64,000 bases of DNA from Sphingobacterium lactis (GTDB lineage: Bacteria; Bacteroidota; Bacteroidia; Sphingobacteriales; Sphingobacteriaceae). The stretch spans positions 2,728,001 to 2,792,000 of the forward strand of contig NZ_CP049246.1 in NCBI RefSeq assembly GCF_011046555.1, written 5' to 3'. Both the position numbers and the translations under genes were made by a program. Below are positions 33,098 through 41,750 of the stretch, piece by piece. A model generated the notes under the pieces. The model saw only the letters and a program-made list of their open reading frames with translations. It had not been told where the DNA came from and ran no database searches. Each line of letters begins with the position of its first letter. Within the stretch, counting starts at the first letter, position 1.

Positions 33098-35203
33098 ATG
33101 CAGAGTTTTAGGACAGAATTGGAGAATCCGATCGTAGAACAGGAGATCATTGAACTGGAGCAGAAGATCCGTTCGTACCAGTCGGGCCAGGTTGCCGAGG
33201 AGAAGTTTCGCTCCCTGCGTTTGGCGCGCGGTGTGTATGGGCAGCGCCAGGCCGGCGTACAGATGGTCCGTATCAAGTTGCCGTTTGGTAAAGTCACGTT
33301 TCAGCAGTTGTTGAAGATTGCGTCCATTTCGGATGAATACGCAAGCCGCAACCTCCACCTCACGACGCGCCAGGATATACAGATCCATTATGTCAGCCTG
33401 GATAAGACACCGGAGCTATGGGCGAAGTTGGCTGCGGACGACATGACCCTGCGCGAAGCCTGTGGCAACACGGTGCGTAATGTCACAGCATCCGCTGCCG
33501 CCGGTATAGACCCCGAGGAACCGTTCGATGTCTCTCCATACGCGCATAAAACCTTTTCCTATTTCCTGCGCAATCCGATATGTGCCGAAATGGGCCGTAA
33601 ATTCAAGATTTCCTTTTCCTCAAGCGACCGGGATACGGCATTTTCCTATATCCACGACTTTGGCTTTATCCCGAAGGTGCGTGTGGTGGATGGGGAGGAG
33701 CAGCGCGGATTCAAGGTCATGCTCGGTGGCGGGTTGGGGGCACAGCCCATCCTGGCCGAAGAGGTTCATGATTTTTTGCCCGAAGAGGACATTATTCCCT
33801 ATATCGAAGCGACCCTACGTGTATTCGACCGCCATGGCGAACGCAACAATAGAAATAAGGCACGATTCAAGTTCCTGGTTCAGAAACTCGGCCTGGAAAC
33901 GGTTCTACAGTTGATTGAAGCAGAGCAAATCGCCGTAAAAAATAAAAAAGTGCCGATCGATCGGGATGCTATCGAAGCTCCGGTACTCCCGAATGCTGCA
34001 ATCCTTGCGGAATTGCCGGTAGATCCCTTGGCATTCGAACTGTGGAAATCCACCAATACTTTTGAGCAGAAACAAAAAGGCTTCTATGGCGCATACGCCA
34101 ATATCCAGACCGGCGACATCTCGACCGAAAAGGCCCGCCTGCTGGTGGATGGGATCCGCGAACACGTGGCGGATGATATCCGTATCACCCAAGACCAGAA
34201 CTTGCTCTTCAAATATATACGGGAAAGTTCATTGCCGGCTGTATACAATACCCTGCATCGGTTGGGCTTCGCCAAGCCGGGGTACAACAGTACCGCAGAT
34301 ATCACGACCTGCCCAGGTACCGACACCTGTAACCTGGGGATCTCCAATTCCACGGAGATGGCACGCGTCCTGGAAAACTATATCCACGAGTTCCATCGGG
34401 ATTTCATCCAGGAAAGGGAGTTGAAGATCAAGATTTCGGGATGCATGAATTCCTGTGGTCAGCACGGGTTGGCCCATATCGGTTTCCATGGCAGTTCCCT
34501 CAAAGTGAATGGGCATGTGGTGCCCGCAGCACAGGTCATGATCGGCGGCGGCACCCTTGGGAACGGACAGGGGCGGGTGGCCGATCGTGTCATCAAGGTG
34601 CCGACGAAGAGAGTACTTCAGGTGGTGGATGTTATATTAGCTGATTTCAAGGCGAATAAGCAGGATGAACAACACTTTATAACATACTATGAACAACAGG
34701 GCAAGGACCATTTTTACCGGTTGCTGAAACCCCTGGCAGACCTGACCAACCTCACAGCGGATGAACACATCGACTGGGGACACGAAGAACGATTCGAGAC
34801 AGCCATCGGTGTAGGTGAGTGTGCGGGTGTGGTGATCGATCTGGTGGCCACCCTGTTGCTGGAAGCCGAGGAAAAGGTGCAACTTGCCGAATTGGCACTC
34901 GAAAGGGACCAATATGCCGATGCCATCTACCATGCCTACAGTTCCTTTGTCTGGACGGCGAAAGCCTTACTGTTGGATAAGGGCATCAATGCATCGACGC
35001 AGACAGCTGTCATTCAGGAATTTGATGGGCAATATGTGGCAACAGGGGATTTCCAATTCCCAACGACCTTTGCCGATCGGGTCCTGCAGATCAACCGCTA
35101 TGCCCCAGAATTGGAATTTGCCCGGGCGTATCTGCGGCAGGCCAAAGCCTTCCATGTGGAAGCCGCCGCACGGCGGGAAGCGTGGAGAACCGTAAACCTA
35201 TAA
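33098..35203 (+). CDS. Siroheme-[4Fe-4S] sulfite (nitrite) reductase with C-terminal HEPN-like domain
   Basis: This 701-residue protein has an N-terminal reductase of about 570 residues containing both NiR/SiR ferredoxin-like halves (HLTTRQDIQIHYV; GFKVMLGGGLGAQP). The cluster/siroheme ligands are TCPGTDTCNLG (about 404) and SGCMNSCGQHG (about 446), a CX5C...CX3C pattern. Residues ~585-690 add a helical HEPN-like domain (ALERDQYADAIYHAYSSFVWTAKALLL). It should reduce sulfite to sulfide with six electrons, given the cys genes that follow. The HEPN-like part lacks the RX4-6H RNase motif, so a binding role is more likely than RNA cleavage. It is first in its operon. Confidence 0.9.
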   Translation: MQSFRTELENPIVEQEIIELEQKIRSYQSGQVAEEKFRSLRLARGVYGQRQAGVQMVRIKLPFGKVTFQQLLKIASISDEYASRNLHLTTRQDIQIHYVSLDKTPELWAKLAADDMTLREACGNTVRNVTASAAAGIDPEEPFDVSPYAHKTFSYFLRNPICAEMGRKFKISFSSSDRDTAFSYIHDFGFIPKVRVVDGEEQRGFKVMLGGGLGAQPILAEEVHDFLPEEDIIPYIEATLRVFDRHGERNNRNKARFKFLVQKLGLETVLQLIEAEQIAVKNKKVPIDRDAIEAPVLPNAAILAELPVDPLAFELWKSTNTFEQKQKGFYGAYANIQTGDISTEKARLLVDGIREHVADDIRITQDQNLLFKYIRESSLPAVYNTLHRLGFAKPGYNSTADITTCPGTDTCNLGISNSTEMARVLENYIHEFHRDFIQERELKIKISGCMNSCGQHGLAHIGFHGSSLKVNGHVVPAAQVMIGGGTLGNGQGRVADRVIKVPTKRVLQVVDVILADFKANKQDEQHFITYYEQQGKDHFYRLLKPLADLTNLTADEHIDWGHEERFETAIGVGECAGVVIDLVATLLLEAEEKVQLAELALERDQYADAIYHAYSSFVWTAKALLLDKGINASTQTAVIQEFDGQYVATGDFQFPTTFADRVLQINRYAPELEFARAYLRQAKAFHVEAAARREAWRTVNL

Positions 35204-35985
35204 TGAAGAGAAACATGAAGAAGATACAACCCTTGGTTACCCTGGTCGGTGCCGGTCCTGGCGATCCGGAACTGATCACGTTGAAAGGAATAAAAGCCAT
35301 TCAAGCAGCTGATGTGCTGTTATATGATGCCTTGGTCAATGAGGAACTCCTAGATTTGGCCAAAGCGGGCTGCACGAAGGTGTACGTCGGAAAGCGAGCC
35401 GAGCAATTGTCGACAGCACAGGATCAGATCAACCAATTGCTGGTGGATTATGCACTGACGCATGGGCATGTGGTGCGCCTGAAGGGCGGAGATCCCTTTG
35501 TGTTTGGCCGTGGCGGTGAGGAGATCGACTTTGTTCGGCAGTACGGCATTCCCACCGCGGTTGTGCCGGGCTTGTCGTCCTCAACGAGCCTCACCGGCCT
35601 GCAGCAGATCCCGTTGACCTACCGTGGAATCTCCGAATCCTTCTGGGTAATCACGGGTGCCACCCGCGAAGGGGTACTGTCGGAGGACCTGAAGACGGCC
35701 GCAAACAGCAACGCCACAGTGGTGGTATTGATGGGCTTCGCGAAATTGAAGCAGATCATCGCTCTTTATCAGGAACAGGGAAAAGGTGCATTGCCCATTG
35801 CCCTGATCCAGAACGGCTCCTTACCGAACGAACAGCTGGTTCTGGGGCATGTGGATGATATCCTGGATCGCGCAGCGGCATCCGCCATTGGCGTGCCTGC
35901 GATTATTGTGCTGGGCGAAGTCGTCGCCAAGCACCAGGCTTTCGAACAGATCAAAAACGAAATACAACAGCTCGCTTACGCATGA
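35203..35985 (+). CDS. cobA: Uroporphyrinogen-III C-methyltransferase (SUMT)
   Basis: A 260-residue methyltransferase that makes precorrin-2, the siroheme precursor. Motifs: VTLVGAGPGDPELITLKG, LLYDALVNEELL, VRLKGGDPFVFGRGGEE (SAM loop), VVPGLSSSTS and PLTYRGISESFWVITGA. The ATG at 35203 shares bases with the preceding stop (TAATG); a GTG at 35182 and an ATG at 35215 are alternatives. It supplies siroheme to the sulfite reductase upstream. Confidence 0.95.
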   Translation: MKRNMKKIQPLVTLVGAGPGDPELITLKGIKAIQAADVLLYDALVNEELLDLAKAGCTKVYVGKRAEQLSTAQDQINQLLVDYALTHGHVVRLKGGDPFVFGRGGEEIDFVRQYGIPTAVVPGLSSSTSLTGLQQIPLTYRGISESFWVITGATREGVLSEDLKTAANSNATVVVLMGFAKLKQIIALYQEQGKGALPIALIQNGSLPNEQLVLGHVDDILDRAAASAIGVPAIIVLGEVVAKHQAFEQIKNEIQQLAYA

Positions 35986-36575
35986 ATACCCTTTTTCCCA
36001 TATATGTCAAATTAGACCAGGTAGAGACCCTATTGGTGGGGGCAGGACCGGTGGGATTGGAAAAAATCCAAGCCCTATTGGCCAACTCACCCGCAGCACA
36101 TGTCCAGGTGATAGCCGAAACGGTATCCCCAGAGTTTTACGCCTACATCCAAAACAGGACCAATGTCCGCGTGGCTATCCGATCCTTTCAGGCGGATGAC
36201 CTGATCGGGAAGTCGTTGGTGATCCTGGCGACGAACAATCCGGAGTTGAACCTGTTCGTGCGTGCCCTGTGCATCGAACGTCACATCTTATTGAACGTGG
36301 CAGATAAACCAGCGCTCTGCGATTTCTACCTCGGTTCGGTGGTGCAGAAGGGAAACCTGAAGATCGGTATTTCCACCAATGGCAAATCACCGACCATGGC
36401 CAAGCGCATCAAGGAATTTTTGCAGGAGCTGCTGCCCGAGGAGATCGATGAGACCCTGGACCTGCTGTCGGACTATAGGAATCAACTGCGTGGCGACCTT
36501 CAGGATAAAATAAAAGTGCTTAATGCACATACTGCGGACCTTTTAAAACAGCAACGTTATGATCGAGCACATTAA
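35982..36575 (+). CDS. Precorrin-2 dehydrogenase / sirohydrochlorin ferrochelatase
   Basis: A 197-residue protein equal to the CysG N-terminal half/Met8p type. It has the NAD fold TLLVGAGPVGLEKIQALL, LVILATNNPELN, LLNVADKPALCDFYLGSVV and the C-terminal ISTNGKSPTMAKRIKEFL. It oxidises precorrin-2 and inserts iron to give siroheme. The start overlaps the SUMT stop (ATGA). In enterobacteria this and SUMT are one fused CysG; here they are separate. Confidence 0.93.
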   Translation: MNTLFPIYVKLDQVETLLVGAGPVGLEKIQALLANSPAAHVQVIAETVSPEFYAYIQNRTNVRVAIRSFQADDLIGKSLVILATNNPELNLFVRALCIERHILLNVADKPALCDFYLGSVVQKGNLKIGISTNGKSPTMAKRIKEFLQELLPEEIDETLDLLSDYRNQLRGDLQDKIKVLNAHTADLLKQQRYDRAH

Positions 36576-37257
36576 GAAGGCGCTAAAAGGAGCGGATGCA
36601 GCGACCATTATCGCTTACATTCAATCGGAATTCGGCGGTAAGTCGGTATTTTCCACCTCCTTTGGAATTGAGGATCAGGTCATCACGCACCTGTTGGCTC
36701 AGGAAAAAGGGGAGATCGAGATCTTTACCCTGGATACCGGCAGGCTCTTTCCGGAGACCTACTACGTCTGGAACAGAACCCTGGAACTGTATAAGCTGCC
36801 GATCAGGGCATATTATCCCCAACGGGAAGCGCTGGAGGACCTGCTGAGCAGCAAGGGACCATCCAGTTTTTACCATTCGGTGGACGACCGAAAGGCTTGT
36901 TGCCATGTCCGCAAGATCGAACCCCTGCAGCGCGCGATTCAGGGCTACCAGGTCTGGATCACTGGGATCCGTGCCGAGCAGTCCCCGAATCGGGATCAGA
37001 TGGATTTCGTGGAATGGGATGAGGTGAATCAGATCATCAAGATCCATCCCTTGTTCGATTGGTCGCTGTCGGATGTCGAGCAGTACCTGCGGACGAATTT
37101 TGTGCCCTATAATCCGCTGCATGACAAAGGATATATCAGTATCGGTTGCCAGCCCTGTACACGGGCGGTACAGGCCGGGGAAGATTTCCGGGCTGGAAGG
37201 TGGTGGTGGGAAGATAAGTCAAAGAAGGAGTGTGGTTTACATGTTACACATAAATAA
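36559..37257 (+). CDS. cysH: Adenylyl-sulfate (APS) reductase, [4Fe-4S] type
   Basis: A 232-residue PAPS/APS reductase-family enzyme. It has the PP-loop-like SVFSTSFGIEDQVI and TLDTGRLFPETY. The paired cysteines CC (114-115) and CxxC (197, 200) bind the [4Fe-4S] cluster of assimilatory APS reductases, and KECGLH holds the catalytic Cys225. It reduces APS to sulfite using thioredoxin. The absence of an APS kinase (cysC) in the operon agrees with direct APS reduction. It overlaps the previous gene by 17 bp. Confidence 0.95.
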   Translation: MIEHIKKALKGADAATIIAYIQSEFGGKSVFSTSFGIEDQVITHLLAQEKGEIEIFTLDTGRLFPETYYVWNRTLELYKLPIRAYYPQREALEDLLSSKGPSSFYHSVDDRKACCHVRKIEPLQRAIQGYQVWITGIRAEQSPNRDQMDFVEWDEVNQIIKIHPLFDWSLSDVEQYLRTNFVPYNPLHDKGYISIGCQPCTRAVQAGEDFRAGRWWWEDKSKKECGLHVTHK

Positions 37258-37268
37258 AAGGTAGAACA

Positions 37269-38159
37269 ATGGATTATTTAGATCATTTAGAGGCAGAGGC
37301 CATATATATTTTGCGGGAAGTGGCCGGGCAGTTTGAGCGTCCCGCGCTGTTGTTCTCCGGAGGGAAGGACTCCATTACGCTGGTCCACCTAGCGAAGAAA
37401 GCATTCCGTCCGGGCAAATTTCCATTCCCCTTGGTGCATATCGATACGGGACATAACTTTCCCGAAACGATTGCCTTTCGCGATTGGTTGGTCGAGCAGA
37501 CCGGTGAACGCCTTATCGTAGGCTATGTGCAGGACAGTATCGATGCCGGTAAGGTTGTTGAGCAACGCGGAAAACATGCCAGCCGGAATGCGCTGCAGAC
37601 GGTAACCCTTTTGGATACCATTTCGCAGCATGGATTCGATGCCTGCATCGGTGGTGCCCGCCGGGATGAGGAGAAAGCACGTGCCAAGGAGCGCATCTTC
37701 TCCGTACGAGATGACTTTGGCCAATGGGATCCTAAGCGGCAGCGGCCAGAGCTGTGGAACATCTTCAATGGACGCATCGAAAAAGGGGAGAATGTACGGG
37801 TATTTCCCATTTCCAATTGGACGGAGCTGGATGTATGGAATTACATCAAACGGGAGCAGATCGCCCTGCCCTCGATATATTTCAGCCACCACCGGGATGT
37901 GGTGCTGCGCAATGGCCAATGGATGGCCGCCGATCCGGCATTGCAGATCGATGCGGAGGATACGGTAGTACATAAGTCGGTACGTTTCAGAACAGTAGGT
38001 GACATGACCTGCACGGCAGCGGTAGATTCCGAGGCGACGGAAATTGATACGATCATTGCCGAGATCCGGGCGTCGACTGTGAGTGAGCGCGGTGCCAGGA
38101 TGGATGATAAAGTCTCCGAGGCCGCCATGGAGGACCGCAAGAAACAGGGCTATTTTTAA
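37269..38159 (+). CDS. cysD: Sulfate adenylyltransferase subunit 2
   Basis: The 296-residue ATP-sulfurylase small subunit has the PP-loop LLFSGGKDSITLVHLA, FPLVHIDTGHNFPE, CIGGARRDEEKARAKERIFS and VFPISNWTELDVWNYI. With CysN it forms APS from sulfate and ATP. It starts 11 bp after cysH. The C-terminal tail KVSEAAMEDRKKQGYF is the standard family ending. Confidence 0.98.
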   Translation: MDYLDHLEAEAIYILREVAGQFERPALLFSGGKDSITLVHLAKKAFRPGKFPFPLVHIDTGHNFPETIAFRDWLVEQTGERLIVGYVQDSIDAGKVVEQRGKHASRNALQTVTLLDTISQHGFDACIGGARRDEEKARAKERIFSVRDDFGQWDPKRQRPELWNIFNGRIEKGENVRVFPISNWTELDVWNYIKREQIALPSIYFSHHRDVVLRNGQWMAADPALQIDAEDTVVHKSVRFRTVGDMTCTAAVDSEATEIDTIIAEIRASTVSERGARMDDKVSEAAMEDRKKQGYF

Positions 38160-38181
38160 ACCGTTATTAAAAGAATCGAGC

Positions 38182-39423
38182 ATGAACATACTGAAATTTA
38201 TAACCGCAGGTTCTGTGGACGATGGCAAGAGTACCTTGATCGGCAGACTGCTCTACGATACGAATTCCATACTGGACGACCAATTGGAAGCCATCCAACA
38301 GGCCAACAGGAAGAACGACGATGGCACGATTGACTTGGCGATCCTGACCGATGGCCTCAAAGCCGAACGTGAACAGGGCATCACCATCGATGTAGCTTAC
38401 AAATACTTCCAAACGGATAGGCGGAAGTTTATCATTGCCGATGCACCCGGGCATATCCAATATACACGCAACATGGTCACCGGCGCATCCAATTCCGATT
38501 TAATCATTATCCTGATCGATGCCCGCAAAGGGGTGATCGAGCAGACCAAAAGGCATTCCTTTCTCGCCAAGATCCTCGGCTTGCGTAAGGTATTGGTCTG
38601 TGTCAATAAGATGGATATGGTTGATTACGAACTGGCTGTTTACGAGAATATTAAGAACGATTACCTAAAACTGGCCGCTAAGTTGGAATTGCCTGATGTC
38701 GATTTTATTCCTGTATCGGCATTAAAGGGGGATAATATCGTGCAGAAGTCCGAAAGGATGCCTTGGTATCATGGCGCTTCGCTGTTGGATTACCTGGAAG
38801 AAGTTGATTTTGAGGAAGTTGAACAACAAGGCTGGCGTTTTCCGGTTCAATGGGTGGTTCGTCCGCAAAGTGCTGATTTACATGATTATAGAGGATATGC
38901 AGGACGCGTGTTAGGAGAGGGGCTACGGGTAGGGGAAGAAGTCCTGGTATTGCCGAACGGCTACAGATCGACCATAAAAGCGATCGAATTGGATGAAAAA
39001 AGCCTAAATGGAGCATCGGATGGTGCTTCGGTTATTGTCCATTTAGCGGATGACATCGATATTTCCCGTGGCGATTACATTGTCAGCGCAAAATATCCGG
39101 CAAAAACGGAGAAATCCATTGAAGCCAATATTTCATGGTTTGAGAATCGCGCACTTGATGTTGGCCAGGTTTATCTGTTGCAGACACACGCTAAGGTCAG
39201 CAAGATTAAGATTCCTGAGATCCTGTATACTTTTGATGTACACAGCCAGGAAAAATTGCTCGATCAGGAGATCGGTTTGAATGCAATTGGTCGCGTGCGT
39301 ATAAAATCCGCGGATGAGATCGTTTTTGATGAACAACAGGATTTTCCGGCAAATGCCAGAGGAATTATTATTGATCCCAGAACAAATCTGACAGTAGCGG
39401 CCGTGCTGTTTCAATCAGCCTGA
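38182..39423 (+). CDS. cysN: Sulfate adenylyltransferase subunit 1 (GTPase)
   Basis: A 413-residue EF-Tu-like GTPase. Motifs are G1 GSVDDGKST, the G2/switch region EREQGITIDVAYKYF, DAPGHIQYTRNM (G3), NKMD (G4) and the two beta-barrel domains. It powers APS formation by CysD. The ATG at 38182 (MNILKFITAGSVDDGKS) is chosen, 22 bp after cysD; longer in-frame starts lie inside cysD. It is not fused to an APS kinase domain. It is last in the operon, followed by a terminator. Confidence 0.98.
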   Translation: MNILKFITAGSVDDGKSTLIGRLLYDTNSILDDQLEAIQQANRKNDDGTIDLAILTDGLKAEREQGITIDVAYKYFQTDRRKFIIADAPGHIQYTRNMVTGASNSDLIIILIDARKGVIEQTKRHSFLAKILGLRKVLVCVNKMDMVDYELAVYENIKNDYLKLAAKLELPDVDFIPVSALKGDNIVQKSERMPWYHGASLLDYLEEVDFEEVEQQGWRFPVQWVVRPQSADLHDYRGYAGRVLGEGLRVGEEVLVLPNGYRSTIKAIELDEKSLNGASDGASVIVHLADDIDISRGDYIVSAKYPAKTEKSIEANISWFENRALDVGQVYLLQTHAKVSKIKIPEILYTFDVHSQEKLLDQEIGLNAIGRVRIKSADEIVFDEQQDFPANARGIIIDPRTNLTVAAVLFQSA

Positions 39424-39456
39424 GAAAATATAACATTTTTAATTGACTGTAGTAGG

Positions 39457-39490
39457 TCCCGGTATGTATAATGGCATTCCGGGATATTTT
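39457..39490 (+). terminator. Terminator of the sulfate-assimilation operon
   Basis: TCCCGG/CCGGGA arms are followed by TATTTTGTTT, 34 bp after the cysN stop. A second stem AGTGCAGG/CCTGCACT follows at 39507-39535 without a T-run. Confidence 0.7.
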
Positions 39491-39671
39491 GTTTAAAAAG
39501 GATTATAGTGCAGGGATAAGGGGATGTCCTGCACTAATCTATTTAACATAATATAAATTATAATGATTATGGGTGATTCTTTTTAATGGAAGTATTTAGC
39601 GTAATATTTGTTTATCTTTATTTGTAATTGACGTCTTAAAAATTGAATGACATACTAGAAACACTTCAGCA

Positions 39672-40154
39672 TCAAACCACATCTTGCAGTCGTTCCGCAT
39701 GGTATTCCTGATAATCTTTCCAGGTTCTATAGATCAATACGGCGATGAAGATCGTCAATTGCCAGGTCGCGTCCGCTCCAAATAGCGTTAATTCTTTATT
39801 CCTGACCAAATGGTTAAAAAATCCATTAACCACAAAAAACACGAAAAATCCGTAGATCAGGCTGCTCATAACGCTCAGGATCATTTTCTTTTGGATAGTT
39901 GTCAGGCTTTTTGACCAAATTTTCACTAACTGTTGAGACAGCATCGGAATAACAAGTGATAGTATATAAATTCCGGCGACAGCAAAAACGAGCAACATGA
40001 TCTTGTTGAGGATTAGATTTCCCGAAAACAATACGCTTGACGAATGATCAGCATGCATCAGCAAGGGATCGATCAAAAACAGGTACAACAGGACAAAGAC
40101 CCCAAAAAGGAAGATTTCCCGATTTTTGCTGATGAAATTTTTACTGGCTGTCAT
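39672..40154 (-). CDS. Hypothetical membrane protein
   Basis: A 160-residue protein with four predicted membrane helices (IFLFGVFVLLYLFLIDPLL; IMLLVFAVAGIYILSLVIPM; MILSVMSSLIYGFFVFFVV; and WQLTIFIAVLIYRTW) and a charged C-terminus. No family is recognised. The ATG at 40154 (MTASKNF) gives a natural length; an upstream in-frame ATG at 40256 adds 34 AT-rich-encoded residues and is less likely. It stands alone, convergent with the cys operon and next to a gene-free repeat region. Confidence 0.7.
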   Translation of the reverse strand: MTASKNFISKNREIFLFGVFVLLYLFLIDPLLMHADHSSSVLFSGNLILNKIMLLVFAVAGIYILSLVIPMLSQQLVKIWSKSLTTIQKKMILSVMSSLIYGFFVFFVVNGFFNHLVRNKELTLFGADATWQLTIFIAVLIYRTWKDYQEYHAERLQDVV

Positions 40155-40647
40155 AAGTTTTATTATTGGTTTCGTTGTTATGAATATAGGGAATTTTCTT
40201 GAAGATAAAAAAAATATATTTTTTGTTTTAAAATGGGTGATAAATTCGGTTTTCAAGCAAAAAATGATTGGTTTCGAAGGAATAATGGATGATTTTCAGG
40301 ATCAATAGGGTGTCGTTCAAAAATAGTACCTCCCCCTCTCCCCTTTCAGATTCCCAAAAATCTCCAAATTGCATTGATGAGTTGAACAGATTGGGTTTTT
40401 ATTCCATCATCAAGAATTAAATACTTAATACGCAGGTTTTTATTGGTTTTTGTTTATATTTAAGCAATCTAAGCCCAAACCGAAAACTTTCCATCTATTT
40501 TAATGATTTCATCATGTTTTTGTTGAATTGTCGCTGAAATGCTAATGCCAACACGCTCTGGTATTTTTCTATTTGCAGTGTAATCCCCTTTTTATTTCTT
40601 TTTTCGTAAATGAGAGGATGCCTTGGATTGCGTTTCAAGGCTATCTG

Positions 40648-40768
40648 GACCTTGTCTGACATGCGTCCGAGGTGCGTGCGTGGTGTTTACGAGGTGAGAA
40701 CGTGCTATAGACACGCTCTCACCACGCTCTGAGTACGCTCTCACCACGCTCTCATGTCGGACAAGGTC
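40648..40768. repeat. Compound inverted/direct repeat structure
   Basis: Arms GACCTTGTCTGACATG (40648-40663) and CATGTCGGACAAGGTC (40753-40768) pair over 16 nt with one G-T. Inside, an 18-bp direct repeat ACGCTCTCACCACGCTCT occurs at 40713-40730 and 40735-40752, and GAGGTGAGAACGTG (40691-40704) can pair with CACGCTCTCACC. No coding potential is evident. It resembles a REP/BIME-like or MITE-like element. Confidence 0.6.
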
Positions 40769-40869
40769 GGTAGTTTGATGGGGTTGGAATGGAAAGGGAT
40801 TTTGGGTCGGTAACGTTTTAAATGGTTGTGGGGAGGTTTTTTGGGGGGGGATTTGGTTATGTAGTTTTT

Positions 40870-41395
40870 ATAGTTACACCTCTCCGAGGTTGTATGGCGT
40901 ATTATATGGCAATGCTAAAATAGTTACACCCCTAGTGGGGTTGCAAATCGTATTAAATTTCATTGCTAAAATAGTTACACCTCTCCGAGGTTGGATGGCG
41001 TATTAAATTGCGTAAGCTAAAATAGTTACACCCCTAGCGGGGTTGCAAATCGTATTAAATATCATTGCTAAAATAGTTACACCTCTACGAGGTTGTATGG
41101 CGTATTATATTGCCCAAGCTAAAATAGTTACACCCCTAGCGGGGTTGCAAATCGTATTAAATATCATTGCTAAAATAGTTACACCTCTACGAGGTTGTAT
41201 GGCGTATTATATGGCAATGCTAAAATAGTCACCCCTAGCGGGGTTGCAAATCGTATTAAATATCATTGCTAAAATAGTTACACCCCTAGCGGGGTTGAAA
41301 ATCGTATTAAATATCATTGCTAAAATAGTAACACCTCTACGAGGTTGTATGGGTGTTAGGTGATTTGCTAAAATAGTTACACCTCTAAGCGGTTT
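40870..41395 (+). repeat. Eleven-unit, ~50-bp-period palindromic repeat array (forward block)
   Basis: Units start at 40870, 40920, 40971, 41022, 41073, 41124, 41175, 41225, 41274, 41325 and 41373. Each begins ATAGTTACACC and carries an imperfect palindrome of two types, CCCCTAGCGGGG or CCTCTACGAGG. The types alternate, except for two adjacent CCCC units (41225, 41274) and two CCTC-type units at the end, and each has its own linker (GCAAATCGTATTAAATATCA or GTATGGCGTATTATATGGC). The linkers are repeated, not unique, so this is not CRISPR. It is probably a REP-like array. Confidence 0.85.
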
Positions 41396-41510
41396 TTGGT
41401 TTGTAGCCTAAATAATAAATTAATTAAACCAATATGTGGGTTGTATTTAATAATACATATAAAGGAATCTAATTCTACCTAAACACATTTCTAAAAAATT
41501 ACACATCTGG

Positions 41511-41737
41511 CAACCCCGGAGGGGTGTAACTATTTTAGAAAAGCCCCGTAACACACTCTACAACCCCGGAGGGGTGTAACTATTTTAGCAAAGTTGCTAG
41601 CAAACCATACAACCCCAGCGGGGTGTAACTATTTTAGAAAAGCCCCGTAACACGCTCTACAACCTCGGGGGGGTGAAACTATTTTAGCAATGTTGCTAGC
41701 AAACCATACAACCCCGGAGGGGTGAAACTATTTTAGC
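41511..41737 (-). repeat. Five-unit inverted block of the same palindromic repeat
   Basis: Units start at 41511, 41561, 41610, 41660 and 41709 with core CAACCCCGGAGGGGTGTAACT followed by ATTTTAG, the reverse complement of the forward block core. Two linker types alternate again (AAAGCCCCGTAACACACTCT and AAAGTTGCTAGCAAACCATA). The block ends 14 bp before the stop of the adjacent minus-strand gene. The two blocks face each other across ~115 bp of AT-rich DNA. Confidence 0.85.
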
Positions 41738-41750
41738 AATTCCCCCCATC

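Noticed and set aside
33098..35203. Dissimilatory or nitrite-specific reductase
   Set aside because: Operon context (siroheme synthesis, APS reductase, ATP sulfurylase) supports assimilatory sulfite reduction. No nitrate or nitrite genes are nearby.
41043..41228. 61-codon open frame inside the repeat array
   Set aside because: It is formed only because the 51-bp unit is divisible by three. The product is a repeated IIAKIVTPLRG peptide, there is no ribosome-binding site, and neighbouring units break the frame.
40870..41737. CRISPR array
   Set aside because: The period and repeat size look superficially right, but the linkers are themselves two repeated sequences, the block is partly inverted, and no cas gene is present.
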